Below, piece by piece: positions 35,329 to 44,499 of a stretch of DNA of 52,607 bases. The notes below the pieces were generated by a model that did not search any database, was not told the DNA's origin, and worked only from the letters and a program-made list of their open reading frames with translations. Both the position numbers and the translations under genes were made by a program. Numbering within the stretch: position 1 is the stretch's first letter; each line of letters starts with the position of its first letter. The DNA lies in contig QQSA01000021.1 in assembly GCA_003602535.1 (NCBI GenBank), positions 15,924-68,530 of the forward strand. The letters run 5' to 3'. The stretch is from Candidatus Poseidoniales archaeon (GTDB lineage Archaea > Thermoplasmatota > Poseidoniia > Poseidoniales > Poseidoniaceae).

Positions 35329-37299
35329 ATGCCAACCATTGCTAAGGTCTGGATCGAGGAAGATTGCATCACATGTGATGCATGTCAGGATATTTTGCCG
35401 GAAGTGTTCGAGGTAACAGACGACACAAGTCAGATCAAAGCAGATGTTCGAGAGGACGGGGCATTCGACCGCAATACTGGACTTTCTGCGATTAAAAATG
35501 AGTTCCGTTCAGAGTTCTCCGATTTGATTGAAGAAGCAGCTGATGCTTGTCCTGTTGAGATTATTAAATTTGAATATGAAGGTGGAGTTGCTGAAGAAGT
35601 TGCTGAAGAAGTTGCACCTGCTGCGTCTGAAGCAGTAGTTGCCCCGGTTGCAGTAGCAGATGCTGGTGCAGATGCAGGGGTTCTAGCAGGTGTACTTTCA
35701 GGAGATCGCAGCCTAGCAATCTTCTTTGGTTCACAAACAGGAAATGCAGCAGGCTTAGCGGAAAAAACAGCTAAGCGTGCAGTCGCTTACGGTCTTGAAC
35801 CAACCGTCATAGATATGGATGGATACGACCAAGCACAATTCTCTTCACACAAGCGTATTTTAATCATCACTTCAACATGGGGTGAAGGTGAGATGCCAGA
35901 TAATGCTGATGAGCTTTGGAATGCAACAGTAGCAGCAAACCCGTCTCTTGCTGGTGTACACTATTCAGTATGTGCTATTGGAGATTCATCGTATGATGAA
36001 TTCTGTAAGGCAGGAGAAGATTGGGATCAAAAGTTCGCATCTTTAGGTGCAACCTCAATCCTAGAGATGAAAATGTGCGATGTAGATTTCGATGAACCTT
36101 GGAATGAGTGGGTAACAGAAGTTCTTCCAAGAATTGCTTGTGTAGATTCTTCAGGAGTATTCCATGAAGATTTAGTTGAAGCGATGATTGCATACGGTGC
36201 TGGTGATGAAGATGATGAAGGCGCTGATGGCGACTTCAATCCACCGACAATCGAACAGGCTCCGATGTCATTGACTATGCGCATATTCAGATATGATCCA
36301 ATTAAAGCCCAATCAGGTTACGACACAATTGCTGTAGCTTTGCCAGGGCATGCTACAATCGAAGATGCATTGGTTGCAATAAAGAGAGAAGCCGATGGCT
36401 CTCTGACATTTAGGAGTGGAAGTATTTCTGGATTGAATCCGTTGACTGGAGTGAAGGCTAATGGAAGAATACTGCCTGCAGATACTACTAGAATCAGTGA
36501 TTTAGTAAGTGATGGAGGGACATTAACCGTCGAACCATTACCTGGTTACGAAGTTCTGAAAGATTTGATGGTTTCTTACGACCGATATGATGACTCTCGT
36601 GCTAATTCAAAACCTTGGTTAGAAGCAGATCCTCGTCAAGGGGAGAGACTTGCAAGTGGTGCTCCGATGGGAGTTATGGAATCTGCTCAAGCAACCAGAT
36701 TACACGCTTTAGCAGATGTTGGCTCGCTGCAATTAGTCAATGCAATGTCAGATACATTTGATGTTGATGACGTATACTCTGGACCGGGCATCGCTCTTCA
36801 AAGATGGGTTAGAAGTCAAGATCCACGTTCTGGAAATTCTCATGTCAAGAAGATGTTTGAACTGATGCAAAGAAAGGGCGGCGTATGGGACGAAGCAGAT
36901 ATTTCATCAATTCAAAGACATGGCATTGATGGATCACAAGCTGCAGATTCGCTTTACGCTGCAAGGTCTCGATTACTAGCAGAATACAAATTCACTGGTA
37001 AGAGCGGTAGATTGGTTAAGGTGTACTCACGTTCGGTAAAAATGTCAGGTAACGTCAATGAAACTACACTTTATCGTTCAGTATTGGGGCCATTAGGACT
37101 CGGTTCTAATATTATGAACGGGGTATCATTACGAATGATGCTAGGATTCACCAGAAATGGAGGTCCAATGATGAGAGGATTCCAAGGAATGCTTGTACCT
37201 CCTGCTGGCATTGGAAAGATTCCTGATATGTTCAATAGTAAGGTTGTTAATCATCACGAAGTAGTTGCAATTTTCAATGAATTAGATAGGAGATTCTGA
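35329..37299 (+). CDS. Ferredoxin-flavodoxin fusion with a cysteine-free SdhB-like domain
   Basis: 656 residues, three parts. Residues 1-85 are a small ferredoxin with CITCDAC (Cys13, 16, 19) and Cys74 before Pro, enough for one cluster. Residues about 90-120 are an Ala/Val-rich linker. Residues about 125-280 are a flavodoxin-like domain (AIFFGSQTGNAAGLAEKTA, TSTWGEGEMPDNA, CAIGDSSYDEFC), as in FMN-binding reductases. Residues 313-656 follow SdhB/FrdB: TMRIFRYDPIKAQSGYD, LTFRSGSISGLNPLTGVKAN, VEPLPGYEVLKDLMVSYDRY, SGPGIALQRWVRSQDPRSG and GVW then HGID. The 2Fe-2S motif cysteines become Ser365, Asn370, Thr373 and Asp385 with no length change. The whole domain has no cysteine, so no cluster can bind there. 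SD AGGTGA precedes the ATG. Operon with the next gene. Confidence 0.85.
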   Translation: MPTIAKVWIEEDCITCDACQDILPEVFEVTDDTSQIKADVREDGAFDRNTGLSAIKNEFRSEFSDLIEEAADACPVEIIKFEYEGGVAEEVAEEVAPAASEAVVAPVAVADAGADAGVLAGVLSGDRSLAIFFGSQTGNAAGLAEKTAKRAVAYGLEPTVIDMDGYDQAQFSSHKRILIITSTWGEGEMPDNADELWNATVAANPSLAGVHYSVCAIGDSSYDEFCKAGEDWDQKFASLGATSILEMKMCDVDFDEPWNEWVTEVLPRIACVDSSGVFHEDLVEAMIAYGAGDEDDEGADGDFNPPTIEQAPMSLTMRIFRYDPIKAQSGYDTIAVALPGHATIEDALVAIKREADGSLTFRSGSISGLNPLTGVKANGRILPADTTRISDLVSDGGTLTVEPLPGYEVLKDLMVSYDRYDDSRANSKPWLEADPRQGERLASGAPMGVMESAQATRLHALADVGSLQLVNAMSDTFDVDDVYSGPGIALQRWVRSQDPRSGNSHVKKMFELMQRKGGVWDEADISSIQRHGIDGSQAADSLYAARSRLLAEYKFTGKSGRLVKVYSRSVKMSGNVNETTLYRSVLGPLGLGSNIMNGVSLRMMLGFTRNGGPMMRGFQGMLVPPAGIGKIPDMFNSKVVNHHEVVAIFNELDRRF

Positions 37300-37308
37300 G
37301 GTGAAATT

Positions 37309-38169
37309 ATGGTTAAGTATTCTTATTATCCTGGAAATGTAGCCCGTCAATCCTCAAGAGAAGTTGAAGATACAATCCAGCCTCTTTGCCGCAGTTTAGG
37401 CATTGAGTTAATCGAAATGGTGGGATATAATGGAGATGGTGGAAACATCATCAAGCAAGGAAATAGGGATTTACAATTGGCTCTTAATGCTCGTAATCTT
37501 GCAATCGCAATGAAGAACGGACATGACATTATCACCCCTTGTGCTTCAGCCCAAGGTATTCTTCATGATTCGCTCAAAACTTTCCGAGAGAACCCAATAG
37601 CATTAGCAGATGCAAATCGCGTACTTGAGATGACTACAGGAATGACTCTAGATGTTTCAGAAATAACGACCAACCATTTGCTACATGTCCTTGTAGATGA
37701 AATTGGTTTGGATAAAGTGGAAGCAGCAGTTGTCAATCCTCTGGATATGGATATTGCTTGCTATTATGGACCTCATATGCAAATTGAAGGTGCATGTGGT
37801 AATGATGATGCCTGGAATCCAAGTTACATGGAGCAACTGATAACTGCATTAGGTGGACGCCCAGTTGAATACAAGACGAAGACTTCTAGCGTTGGTAATC
37901 CATCACTTCTTTCATTAGGGGATTCTGTGATGAAAATGACAGCTCGAGTTCTAAATGATGCCAAAAAGGCAGGAGCTCAAGTTTTGGTTAGTGCTTGTAC
38001 CCAATCACACTCAAATCTAGATTCATATCAAGGAAAAGCAGGACGTGTTTCTGGTAAGGACACAGATATTCCAGTTGTAAACTTCACTGAAATTATTGCA
38101 TTTGCTTTAGGCCATTTCACCGATCGTTTTGCACAGTTGAAAACACGTGCAATGTTAATTGGTTCCTGA
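37309..38169 (+). CDS. HdrB/SdhE-like CCG-domain protein lacking most cluster cysteines
   Basis: 286 residues, resembling heterodisulfide reductase subunit B and SdhE/TfrB CCG domains. The scaffold is clear: YSYYPGNVARQSSREVE, LGIELIEMVGYNGDGGN, LALNARNLAIAMKNGHDI, ITPCASAQGIL, LDMDIACYYGP, ALGGRPVEYKTKTSSVG and VLVSACTQSHSNLD. Normal members have ten cysteines in two CCG repeats. Here they read Asn10, Asn41-Asp43 region, Cys78 and Ala81 in the first repeat, and Pro155, Ser194, Val195, Cys230 and Ser233 in the second. Only Cys78 and Cys230 remain, so the noncubane 4Fe-4S centres cannot form as known. GAGGTG precedes ATG 37309, 9 nt after the previous stop, so both are translated from one mRNA. 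It converges directly on the hef-like gene. Confidence 0.8.
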   Translation: MVKYSYYPGNVARQSSREVEDTIQPLCRSLGIELIEMVGYNGDGGNIIKQGNRDLQLALNARNLAIAMKNGHDIITPCASAQGILHDSLKTFRENPIALADANRVLEMTTGMTLDVSEITTNHLLHVLVDEIGLDKVEAAVVNPLDMDIACYYGPHMQIEGACGNDDAWNPSYMEQLITALGGRPVEYKTKTSSVGNPSLLSLGDSVMKMTARVLNDAKKAGAQVLVSACTQSHSNLDSYQGKAGRVSGKDTDIPVVNFTEIIAFALGHFTDRFAQLKTRAMLIGS

Positions 38170-40779
38170 TTAACCGTGCAAGAATTTGTACAGTTCTTTG
38201 GCTTGTATGGATGACACTCCTTCAATATCAGTAAGTGCTTGCTCACTAATTGTACATAATCCCATAATGTCTCCTGCAATTTCCATTATTCGGTTTGCAG
38301 TTGTTATTCCGATTCCTGGCAATTCTGCCAATATTTTAGTTCTCTGAAACATCACTTCTTTATCCCATCTATTTGCTAAAACACCATCCTCTGATTCTCC
38401 GTTCATTATTGACATTATTTCTGCGGATGCAGCTTTAATTGATGCCTTTTCAGCATCAATCATTTTTCTCTTGGTATGAATCATCAATAAGTCGAGAAAT
38501 CTGGATTCCCTTTTTGCAACAATTGAAACAAACCTTGCAGTTTCTTCCGGCGACCCTGTCATTAGGACCGGTAGCCCAAGATCTAGTGTAATCCATGCCA
38601 TAGCGCCATGAACTGCATTAGGATGTACTCTCTGAGTTTCAATAGATTCTACGATTAACAATGGCCTGGGTGCAGCATTGTGTAATCTTCTGGCTTGCTG
38701 TATCAATCGTCCATCAATTAATGAATCAATTAAATCTCTAGCACTTTTTCTTTCGATTAGTATTCGATCTGAAATTCTAATGTCGCCTACAGTAAGGTTT
38801 TCTAAACTAATTTCGTGACCATATAACTTTAGCATTGCAGGCAAGGTTGAATTTCCCTCTCTATGGTCAATTGTAATCAAAGTCTTTGAGTCGGCTTCAA
38901 TACTCATTGAATCTACTTCGGTTTGAGCAGCAGATGATGTGTCATTTTCTTTTTCTCTGGAATGACTAATTGTTCCATCAAGTACTGGTTTCCACCATTC
39001 GGACTTACTATCAGAAGTATTGTTAGAAAACTCTGTTAGAGACATTTGTGCCCTAGGTCTGTTTGATGGTTCCGAATTCTTCACATTGTTTGTCTTTGCT
39101 TGTTTTACGACATTTTCAGAAACATGTTCTTTTTCTCTAAACAATCTTTCTTCTTCCTTTTTTATGAACGATTCAGCATCTTTTCCATCGATTGTGAAAG
39201 ATGCCAAAACATCATTTTTTGGCTGTGCCCTTCTAGGTAATCTCGATTGTTTTTGCAATCCTTGTAAAGTTCTATACATCAGCTGCTCGCGACGTAAAGA
39301 TGCCTGTTGCACATACTCGTCACGAGTACCTTTTGCTACCAAAATATGGACATCTCCATCTTTTTGTCTAGCGGTTCTACCTCTTCGCTGTATTGCACGT
39401 ATTGCACTTGGTACTGGTTCGTAAAGAATCACACTATCTGCCGCAGGTACATCCAATCCCTCTTCTCCGACACTTGTAGCAACTAGAACATTGATTTCAC
39501 CTTCTCGAAATCTGTCTAATTGTGCAATCTGATCTTTTTGCTTCATTCCAATTTGACTTCCTTTGGTAGTCTGTCCAACAAACCTACCAGGTTTGATGCC
39601 TGGTTGGGAATTCAGAATTTCCATGAGGTTGTCAACAGTATCTCGATATTCAGTAAAAATGATTACTTTACCATCACCAGATAATCCTTGTTTTACTAAT
39701 TTCTTTACCAATTCAGGTTTAGGATGACACTCATCGCTTTCACGATCTTCTCTTAGTAAATCAGCTACTGGTGTCAATGATAGGAATCTCTTAGTTTTGC
39801 GATCTTTCTCTATTTTGGCTCTTTCAAGATATTTGATTGCACATGTTAATCCTTGAGTATCTAATAAATCCAATAATCTATGCAATCTTCTAAGGTCGCC
39901 AATTCGTTTTGCTGCATCGTATCCTCTTGCATCCCCTCTTCCTATTGCTGCGCTTGCCCTTCTGTGAGCTTCTTCAATCGCAGCAGTGGTGACTCTTCCA
40001 GACTTCACCAAGAATCCTGACCTCATCAAAAATTCTGCTTCTTCCGCTTCAAGAATTCGCAATGGCCTGATTTTACTGAGTAATTCATCAGGGATATTCA
40101 GTTCATGTTTTTCGATATCCATTGAGGTAATGTATGGTTGGACAAGGTCATCTTCTCTCTTAGTAACATGAAGTCTTTCAATTCCTAATCTTTGTATGAC
40201 TTCTAGGACTTTAGATGATTTCACTCCTGGTGAAGCAGTTGCAGCTAAAATGTGAGCCTTAGATGAAGCTTCTAGATACATATCTCCCAATTGGGCCATC
40301 GAATCTGAACCGGTAGCGTGATGTGCTTCATCAACGATTAGAAGATCGATATCTGAAAGCAAAATTCTTCCATTTCTCGCATCGTTTCTGATAACGTGGG
40401 GAGTTGCCATAACCATTTTCGCATCCTTCCAAATAGTCTCTCTTTTTGCAGGACGATCTTGGCCGGTTAATGTGACAATTTTGTCACTATCTAGATTGAT
40501 AAATTCTCTGGCCATTCTAGCCTGTTGAGCAACCAAACCAGTTGTAGGGGCTACCAATACTATTTTTCCAGGGCCATCTAATGACTCTGCCATAGCCATC
40601 CATTGAACTGCAGTTTTTCCTAAGCCGGTAGGCATTACGAGTAGTGTTGATCCTGAAATTGCTTGTTTGGCAGCGATTAATTGGTATGCTCTCGCTTCAA
40701 CACCATCTCTGAGTTGAGGGTGCGTCAGCGACGGTGTCATAGGTGCTATTGTGCGTCGGTGGCTCAAGAGGATTTGCAT
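38170..40779 (-). CDS. Hef-like helicase-nuclease (FANCM/XPF family)
   Basis: 869 residues from ATG 40779. The superfamily 2 helicase half has MPTGLGKTAVQW (Walker A), VAPTTGLVAQQ, IVDEAHHA (DEAH), ATASPG, FTEYRDTVDNL, ATSVGEEGLDVP and RRGRTARQKDGD. A low-complexity linker follows. The ERCC4-type nuclease half has ITIDHREGNSTLP and VGDIRISDRILIERKSARD (the GDx(n)ERKxxxD site), ending in helix-hairpin-helix repeats (LAELPGIGITTANRIMEIAG). It acts on stalled replication forks. TTG 40809 would add 10 residues and has a TATA-like box at -26; ATG 40779 is preferred as the commoner start codon. Length and domain order are complete. Confidence 0.93.
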   Translation of the reverse strand: MQILLSHRRTIAPMTPSLTHPQLRDGVEARAYQLIAAKQAISGSTLLVMPTGLGKTAVQWMAMAESLDGPGKIVLVAPTTGLVAQQARMAREFINLDSDKIVTLTGQDRPAKRETIWKDAKMVMATPHVIRNDARNGRILLSDIDLLIVDEAHHATGSDSMAQLGDMYLEASSKAHILAATASPGVKSSKVLEVIQRLGIERLHVTKREDDLVQPYITSMDIEKHELNIPDELLSKIRPLRILEAEEAEFLMRSGFLVKSGRVTTAAIEEAHRRASAAIGRGDARGYDAAKRIGDLRRLHRLLDLLDTQGLTCAIKYLERAKIEKDRKTKRFLSLTPVADLLREDRESDECHPKPELVKKLVKQGLSGDGKVIIFTEYRDTVDNLMEILNSQPGIKPGRFVGQTTKGSQIGMKQKDQIAQLDRFREGEINVLVATSVGEEGLDVPAADSVILYEPVPSAIRAIQRRGRTARQKDGDVHILVAKGTRDEYVQQASLRREQLMYRTLQGLQKQSRLPRRAQPKNDVLASFTIDGKDAESFIKKEEERLFREKEHVSENVVKQAKTNNVKNSEPSNRPRAQMSLTEFSNNTSDSKSEWWKPVLDGTISHSREKENDTSSAAQTEVDSMSIEADSKTLITIDHREGNSTLPAMLKLYGHEISLENLTVGDIRISDRILIERKSARDLIDSLIDGRLIQQARRLHNAAPRPLLIVESIETQRVHPNAVHGAMAWITLDLGLPVLMTGSPEETARFVSIVAKRESRFLDLLMIHTKRKMIDAEKASIKAASAEIMSIMNGESEDGVLANRWDKEVMFQRTKILAELPGIGITTANRIMEIAGDIMGLCTISEQALTDIEGVSSIQAKELYKFLHG

Positions 40780-41076
40780 AGGAGGCTCTTCAAATTCATC
40801 TTCAACCAAAATGCTTGAAGACTGTCAATTACAATATGGCTCCAGCGTCCCTATGCAGCGTTCTTCACCGAACCACTCATATAGGGGAGGTAAGTCGGGA
40901 GACTGCTCAGAAGGTGAGCGGCCAGACACAGTGGGCAATGCACAGCACCCCATTACTCCCCGTCCCAATCGTGGACTGAGAGCCAGTGTCACGGCATCTC
41001 CCAAGCCTGAAGAGCCTCTGTAAGCCCCTTATCGGGGGGCCAATGCGGAGTATCGAAAACATAGGAGGCCGAACAT
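40780..41076 (+). other. Intergenic GC-rich region: possible structured 5' leader or ncRNA of the ribosomal operon
   Basis: This stretch of about 270-300 nt has no convincing gene. A TATA-like catata is at 40878-40883. About 25 nt later a short hairpin GCTCA-GAAGG-TGAGC (40905-40919) begins a GC-rich segment. GACAC near 40923 can pair with GTGTC near 40987. GCCCC and GGGGC (41024-41040) make a final stem before the SD (41063-41068) of L3. This could be a leader of about 170 nt that regulates the operon or a small RNA. Neither RNase P RNA nor SRP RNA motifs were found. An open frame across it has no conserved look. Confidence 0.4.
41063..41068 (+). promoter_or_regulatory. Ribosome binding site of rpl3
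   Basis: AGGAGG, 8 nt before ATG 41077. It fixes the start of L3 and of the operon's translation. Confidence 0.8.
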
Positions 41077-42105
41077 ATGGCAAAGAGAAGTCACCCAAGA
41101 CGTGGTAGTATGGCGTTTAGCCCGCGAAAGCGGTCATCACGCCATTTTGGACACGTCAAGTCGTGGCCAGAAACCGATGCGAGCGAGGTCCGTGTACAGG
41201 GATTCGCCGGCTGGAAAGCTGGCATGACCCACGTCATGGCTCGTGATCTAAACCCTAGATCGAACAGTGCAGGTCAGGAAGTAAGAATTCCTGTTACTGT
41301 TGTTGAAGTACCTAAGATGAGGGTACTCGGTGTTCGTGGATACAAGATGACTCCGTACGGCAAGCAAGCTGCTGGCGAAGCATGGGTTGATGCTGAACAA
41401 ATTTCTGAAGCGTTCCCACAACTGGTAGAACGCCGTCTTCACAATAATGCTCTAAAATCTCATGATTCAGACAAGCATCTTGAAGCGCTTGGTGAGGCAG
41501 ATCTTGTAGAAATTAGAATCATTGCTGCAACACAGCCACATTCAATCACAGGTACTCCTTCTAAGACTCCTGAAGTAATGGAATTAGGACTTGTTGGCGG
41601 CGATACTGCTGCTAAATTAGAATGGGCAAAGGAGAACATGGGCCAGGAACTTTCAATTTCTGATGTATTCAACGAGGGCGTCTTTGTAGATGCAATCGGT
41701 GTTACTAAGGGATATGGATGGCAAGGTGTAATCAAGAGATTCGGTGGGAAACTGCAATCTCACAAGAACTCAAAGAAGCGCCGTCAACATGGTAACATGG
41801 GTGACTTCGGAACAGGATATGTCCGTAAGACAATCCGCCAAGGTGGTCAAACTGGATACCACCAGAGAACTGAATACAACAAGAGAATTCTTTCAATAGC
41901 TTCTGCCGAAGAAAAAGCAATCACTCCTGCTGGAGGATTCCTTCACTATGGAGAAGTTAATTCAGAATACGTATTGGTCAAGGGAAGCCTTCCAGGTCCT
42001 GCAAAGCGCTTGGTAAGGTTCCGAGATGCAACTCGTGGATCTGATAAGGTCGAACATCCGTTCGAAATCACATATGTTAGCACAGCTAGCAAACAGGGGG
42101 TCTGA
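41077..42105 (+). CDS. rpl3: Large-subunit ribosomal protein uL3
   Basis: 342 residues, first gene of the ribosomal cluster. Typical archaeal L3 features are the basic start MAKRSHPRRGSMAFSPRKRS, FAGWKAGMTHVMARD, GVTKGYGWQGVIKRFGGK, the KNSKKRRQHGNMGDFG loop near the peptidyl-transferase centre, and GGFLHYGEVNSEYVLVKGS. It binds 23S rRNA and helps form the peptidyl-transferase region. Two nt separate its stop from L4, so the two are translationally coupled. Confidence 0.97.
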   Translation: MAKRSHPRRGSMAFSPRKRSSRHFGHVKSWPETDASEVRVQGFAGWKAGMTHVMARDLNPRSNSAGQEVRIPVTVVEVPKMRVLGVRGYKMTPYGKQAAGEAWVDAEQISEAFPQLVERRLHNNALKSHDSDKHLEALGEADLVEIRIIAATQPHSITGTPSKTPEVMELGLVGGDTAAKLEWAKENMGQELSISDVFNEGVFVDAIGVTKGYGWQGVIKRFGGKLQSHKNSKKRRQHGNMGDFGTGYVRKTIRQGGQTGYHQRTEYNKRILSIASAEEKAITPAGGFLHYGEVNSEYVLVKGSLPGPAKRLVRFRDATRGSDKVEHPFEITYVSTASKQGV

Positions 42106-42107
42106 AG

Positions 42108-42977
42108 ATGAAGGTAGCAGTACACAACATCATCAACAATGTCGAGCAAGACGAACTCGATGCTGGAAGACTTCAGGAAGTTTACGACATCGGTGTGGAA
42201 TTAGGAAAGAAAGTTTCACTGCCTGATTCATTTAGCACAGAAATCCGCACAGATCTGGTCAAACTAGCAGTGGCAAGTGCTCGTGCTAACCGTCGACAAG
42301 CATACGGTTCCAACGCTCATGTTGGAAAGCGTAAGCCAATGAGTGGTATGAAGCACTCAGTCGAATGGTGGGGCAAGGGACGTGGTGTTTCTCGTATTAT
42401 GAGAAGAACCGGTCAGCGCCGTGGTGCACAAAACCCGCACACTCTGGGTGGACGCCGTGCTCATGGTCCTAAGGTAGAGAAAGACTGGTCTCGTAAGTTA
42501 AACCGTAACGAGAGAAGACTTGCTCGAAACTCTGCTTTAACTGCAACTACTGATGTTGAAATGGTATCCAGCCGTGGACACCGTTTCGCAGAAGAAATTT
42601 CATCTCTTCCTATTATCTTAGGAGACTATTCTGAAAATGGAAAGAAAATTGACATTGAAGCATTCAACCTATCTGGTGGAACTCGCAAAGTCAGTGCAAT
42701 CTTCGAGGCTCTAGGTCTTGGAGACGATCTTCGCCGTGCAAGGGATGGTCGTAAGATTAGAGCAGGAAAGGCTACAATGCGTGGACGTGTCCACAAGACT
42801 CCAAAGAGTGTTCTATTAGTTGTAGCAAATAAAGACGGCCTTGCTAAGGCTGCACGTAATCTCCCAGGCGTCGACGTTGTCGCTGCTAAGGACCTATCAG
42901 CTGAGCATCTCGCCCCTGGTGGCGATCTTGGCCGTCTAACTGTCTTTACTAAGGCAGCAGTGGAGGCACTGAATTGA
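42108..42977 (+). CDS. rpl4: Large-subunit ribosomal protein uL4
   Basis: 289 residues. The extended loop is recognisable: RRQAYGSNAHVGKRKPMSG followed by GRGVSRIMRRTGQRRGAQ, then GGRRAHGPKVEKDWSRKLN. The globular part ends with AKDLSAEHLAPGGDLGRLT. It lines the exit tunnel of the 50S subunit. It lies between L3 and L23 and shares their transcript. An SD (GAGGAGGTG) for L23 directly follows its stop. Bacterial L4 represses its own operon; whether this one does is unknown. Confidence 0.97.
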   Translation: MKVAVHNIINNVEQDELDAGRLQEVYDIGVELGKKVSLPDSFSTEIRTDLVKLAVASARANRRQAYGSNAHVGKRKPMSGMKHSVEWWGKGRGVSRIMRRTGQRRGAQNPHTLGGRRAHGPKVEKDWSRKLNRNERRLARNSALTATTDVEMVSSRGHRFAEEISSLPIILGDYSENGKKIDIEAFNLSGGTRKVSAIFEALGLGDDLRRARDGRKIRAGKATMRGRVHKTPKSVLLVVANKDGLAKAARNLPGVDVVAAKDLSAEHLAPGGDLGRLTVFTKAAVEALN

Positions 42978-42990
42978 GGAGGTGTGATGA

Positions 42991-43251
42991 ATGGTAAATC
43001 CGTATGATGTAATCATGATGCCTTGGATCACTGAAAAGGCTATGGAAGCAAGAACTGCAGGTAACCGCTTGGAGTTTATTGTTCGCCGCAGCGCTTCTAA
43101 GTCAGAAATAGCAGAAGCAGTTGAGAAATTATTCGATGCTGAAGTTGCTAAAGTCAATGTCCGTAATACCAAGAATGGAAAGGTAGCAAGCGTCAGACTC
43201 GCTGAAGGCTACCATGCAGATGAGGCTGCTATGCGACTTGGCGCATTCTGA
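42991..43251 (+). CDS. rpl23: Large-subunit ribosomal protein uL23
   Basis: 86 residues. MPWITEKAMEAR, the core NRLEFIVRRSASKSEIAEAV and VNVRNTKNGKVASVRLAEG match archaeal L23, which sits at the tunnel exit and contacts the signal recognition particle. The start is ATG 42991 after GAGGAGGTG. It is separated by 12 nt from L2. Size is normal for archaea. Confidence 0.96.
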   Translation: MVNPYDVIMMPWITEKAMEARTAGNRLEFIVRRSASKSEIAEAVEKLFDAEVAKVNVRNTKNGKVASVRLAEGYHADEAAMRLGAF

Positions 43252-43263
43252 TGAGGTGATATC

Positions 43264-43983
<720 letters not shown>

Positions 43984-43994
43984 GGTGAATTATT

Positions 43995-44489
43995 ATGGCA
44001 AAGAAAAAGAAGTCCTTTATGACCCCTAAAGCGAGCAGAAGAAAGGCTCGTAAGAAGCGCACAACCGTAACAGGTCGCAAGAAGAAAGAATTCACATACC
44101 GTGGATATGAAGTAGAAGAACTGAAGGCTATGCCGCTTTGGCCATCTGAAGAAGATCCAAGCGCACCTTCAGTAATTACTCTACTAACTAGCCGTGCACG
44201 AAGATCAATTGCTCGTGGGCTATCTTCGGAAAATGAACATTTCATCGATCGTATGCGCCGTTCAACTGGCCGCACCGTTCGCACGCATCGCCGTGACGTC
44301 CCAATCCTGCCTGAATTCGTTGGCAAAAGAATCGCTGTTCACAACGGACAGAATTTCGTTGAGATAGATGTCAAGCCAGAAATGATTGGACACTATCTAG
44401 GAGAGTTCGCCCTAACCAGAAAGAGTGTAACACACTCTGGACCTGGTGTTGGTGCGACACGCTCTTCAACACACGTAGCATTGAAGTGA
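43995..44489 (+). CDS. rps19: Small-subunit ribosomal protein uS19
   Basis: 164 residues, longer than the usual 130-150. The extra length is a Lys/Arg-rich N-terminal extension (AKKKKSFMTPKASRRKARKK). The S19 core is clear: FTYRGYEVEELKAMP, THRRDVPILPEFVGKRIAVH, NGQNFVEIDVKPEMIGHYLG and the closing TRSSTHVALK. It binds the 16S head near S13. SD GAGGTG overlaps the previous stop region and places the start at ATG 43995. Confidence 0.96.
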   Translation: MAKKKKSFMTPKASRRKARKKRTTVTGRKKKEFTYRGYEVEELKAMPLWPSEEDPSAPSVITLLTSRARRSIARGLSSENEHFIDRMRRSTGRTVRTHRRDVPILPEFVGKRIAVHNGQNFVEIDVKPEMIGHYLGEFALTRKSVTHSGPGVGATRSSTHVALK

Positions 44490-44499
44490 GGTGAATAAT

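Noticed and set aside
35329-38169. Pseudogene explanation for the cysteine-free SdhB/HdrB-like pair
   Set aside because: No stop, frameshift or length change; the ferredoxin cysteines are kept and SD spacing is good, so decay is less likely than repurposing. This cannot be proven without relatives.
40751-41023. 90-codon open frame between hef and L3
   Set aside because: Composition (Pro, Ser, Arg, no domain), overlap with the hef start and the hairpin-rich sequence favour a noncoding leader.
40878-41040. RNase P RNA or SRP RNA in the GC-rich spacer
   Set aside because: A GAGGTAAGTC-like string recalls the RNase P start but the matching distal motif (ACAGAA...GGCTTA) is absent and the stretch is too short; no SRP Alu or S-domain motifs are seen.
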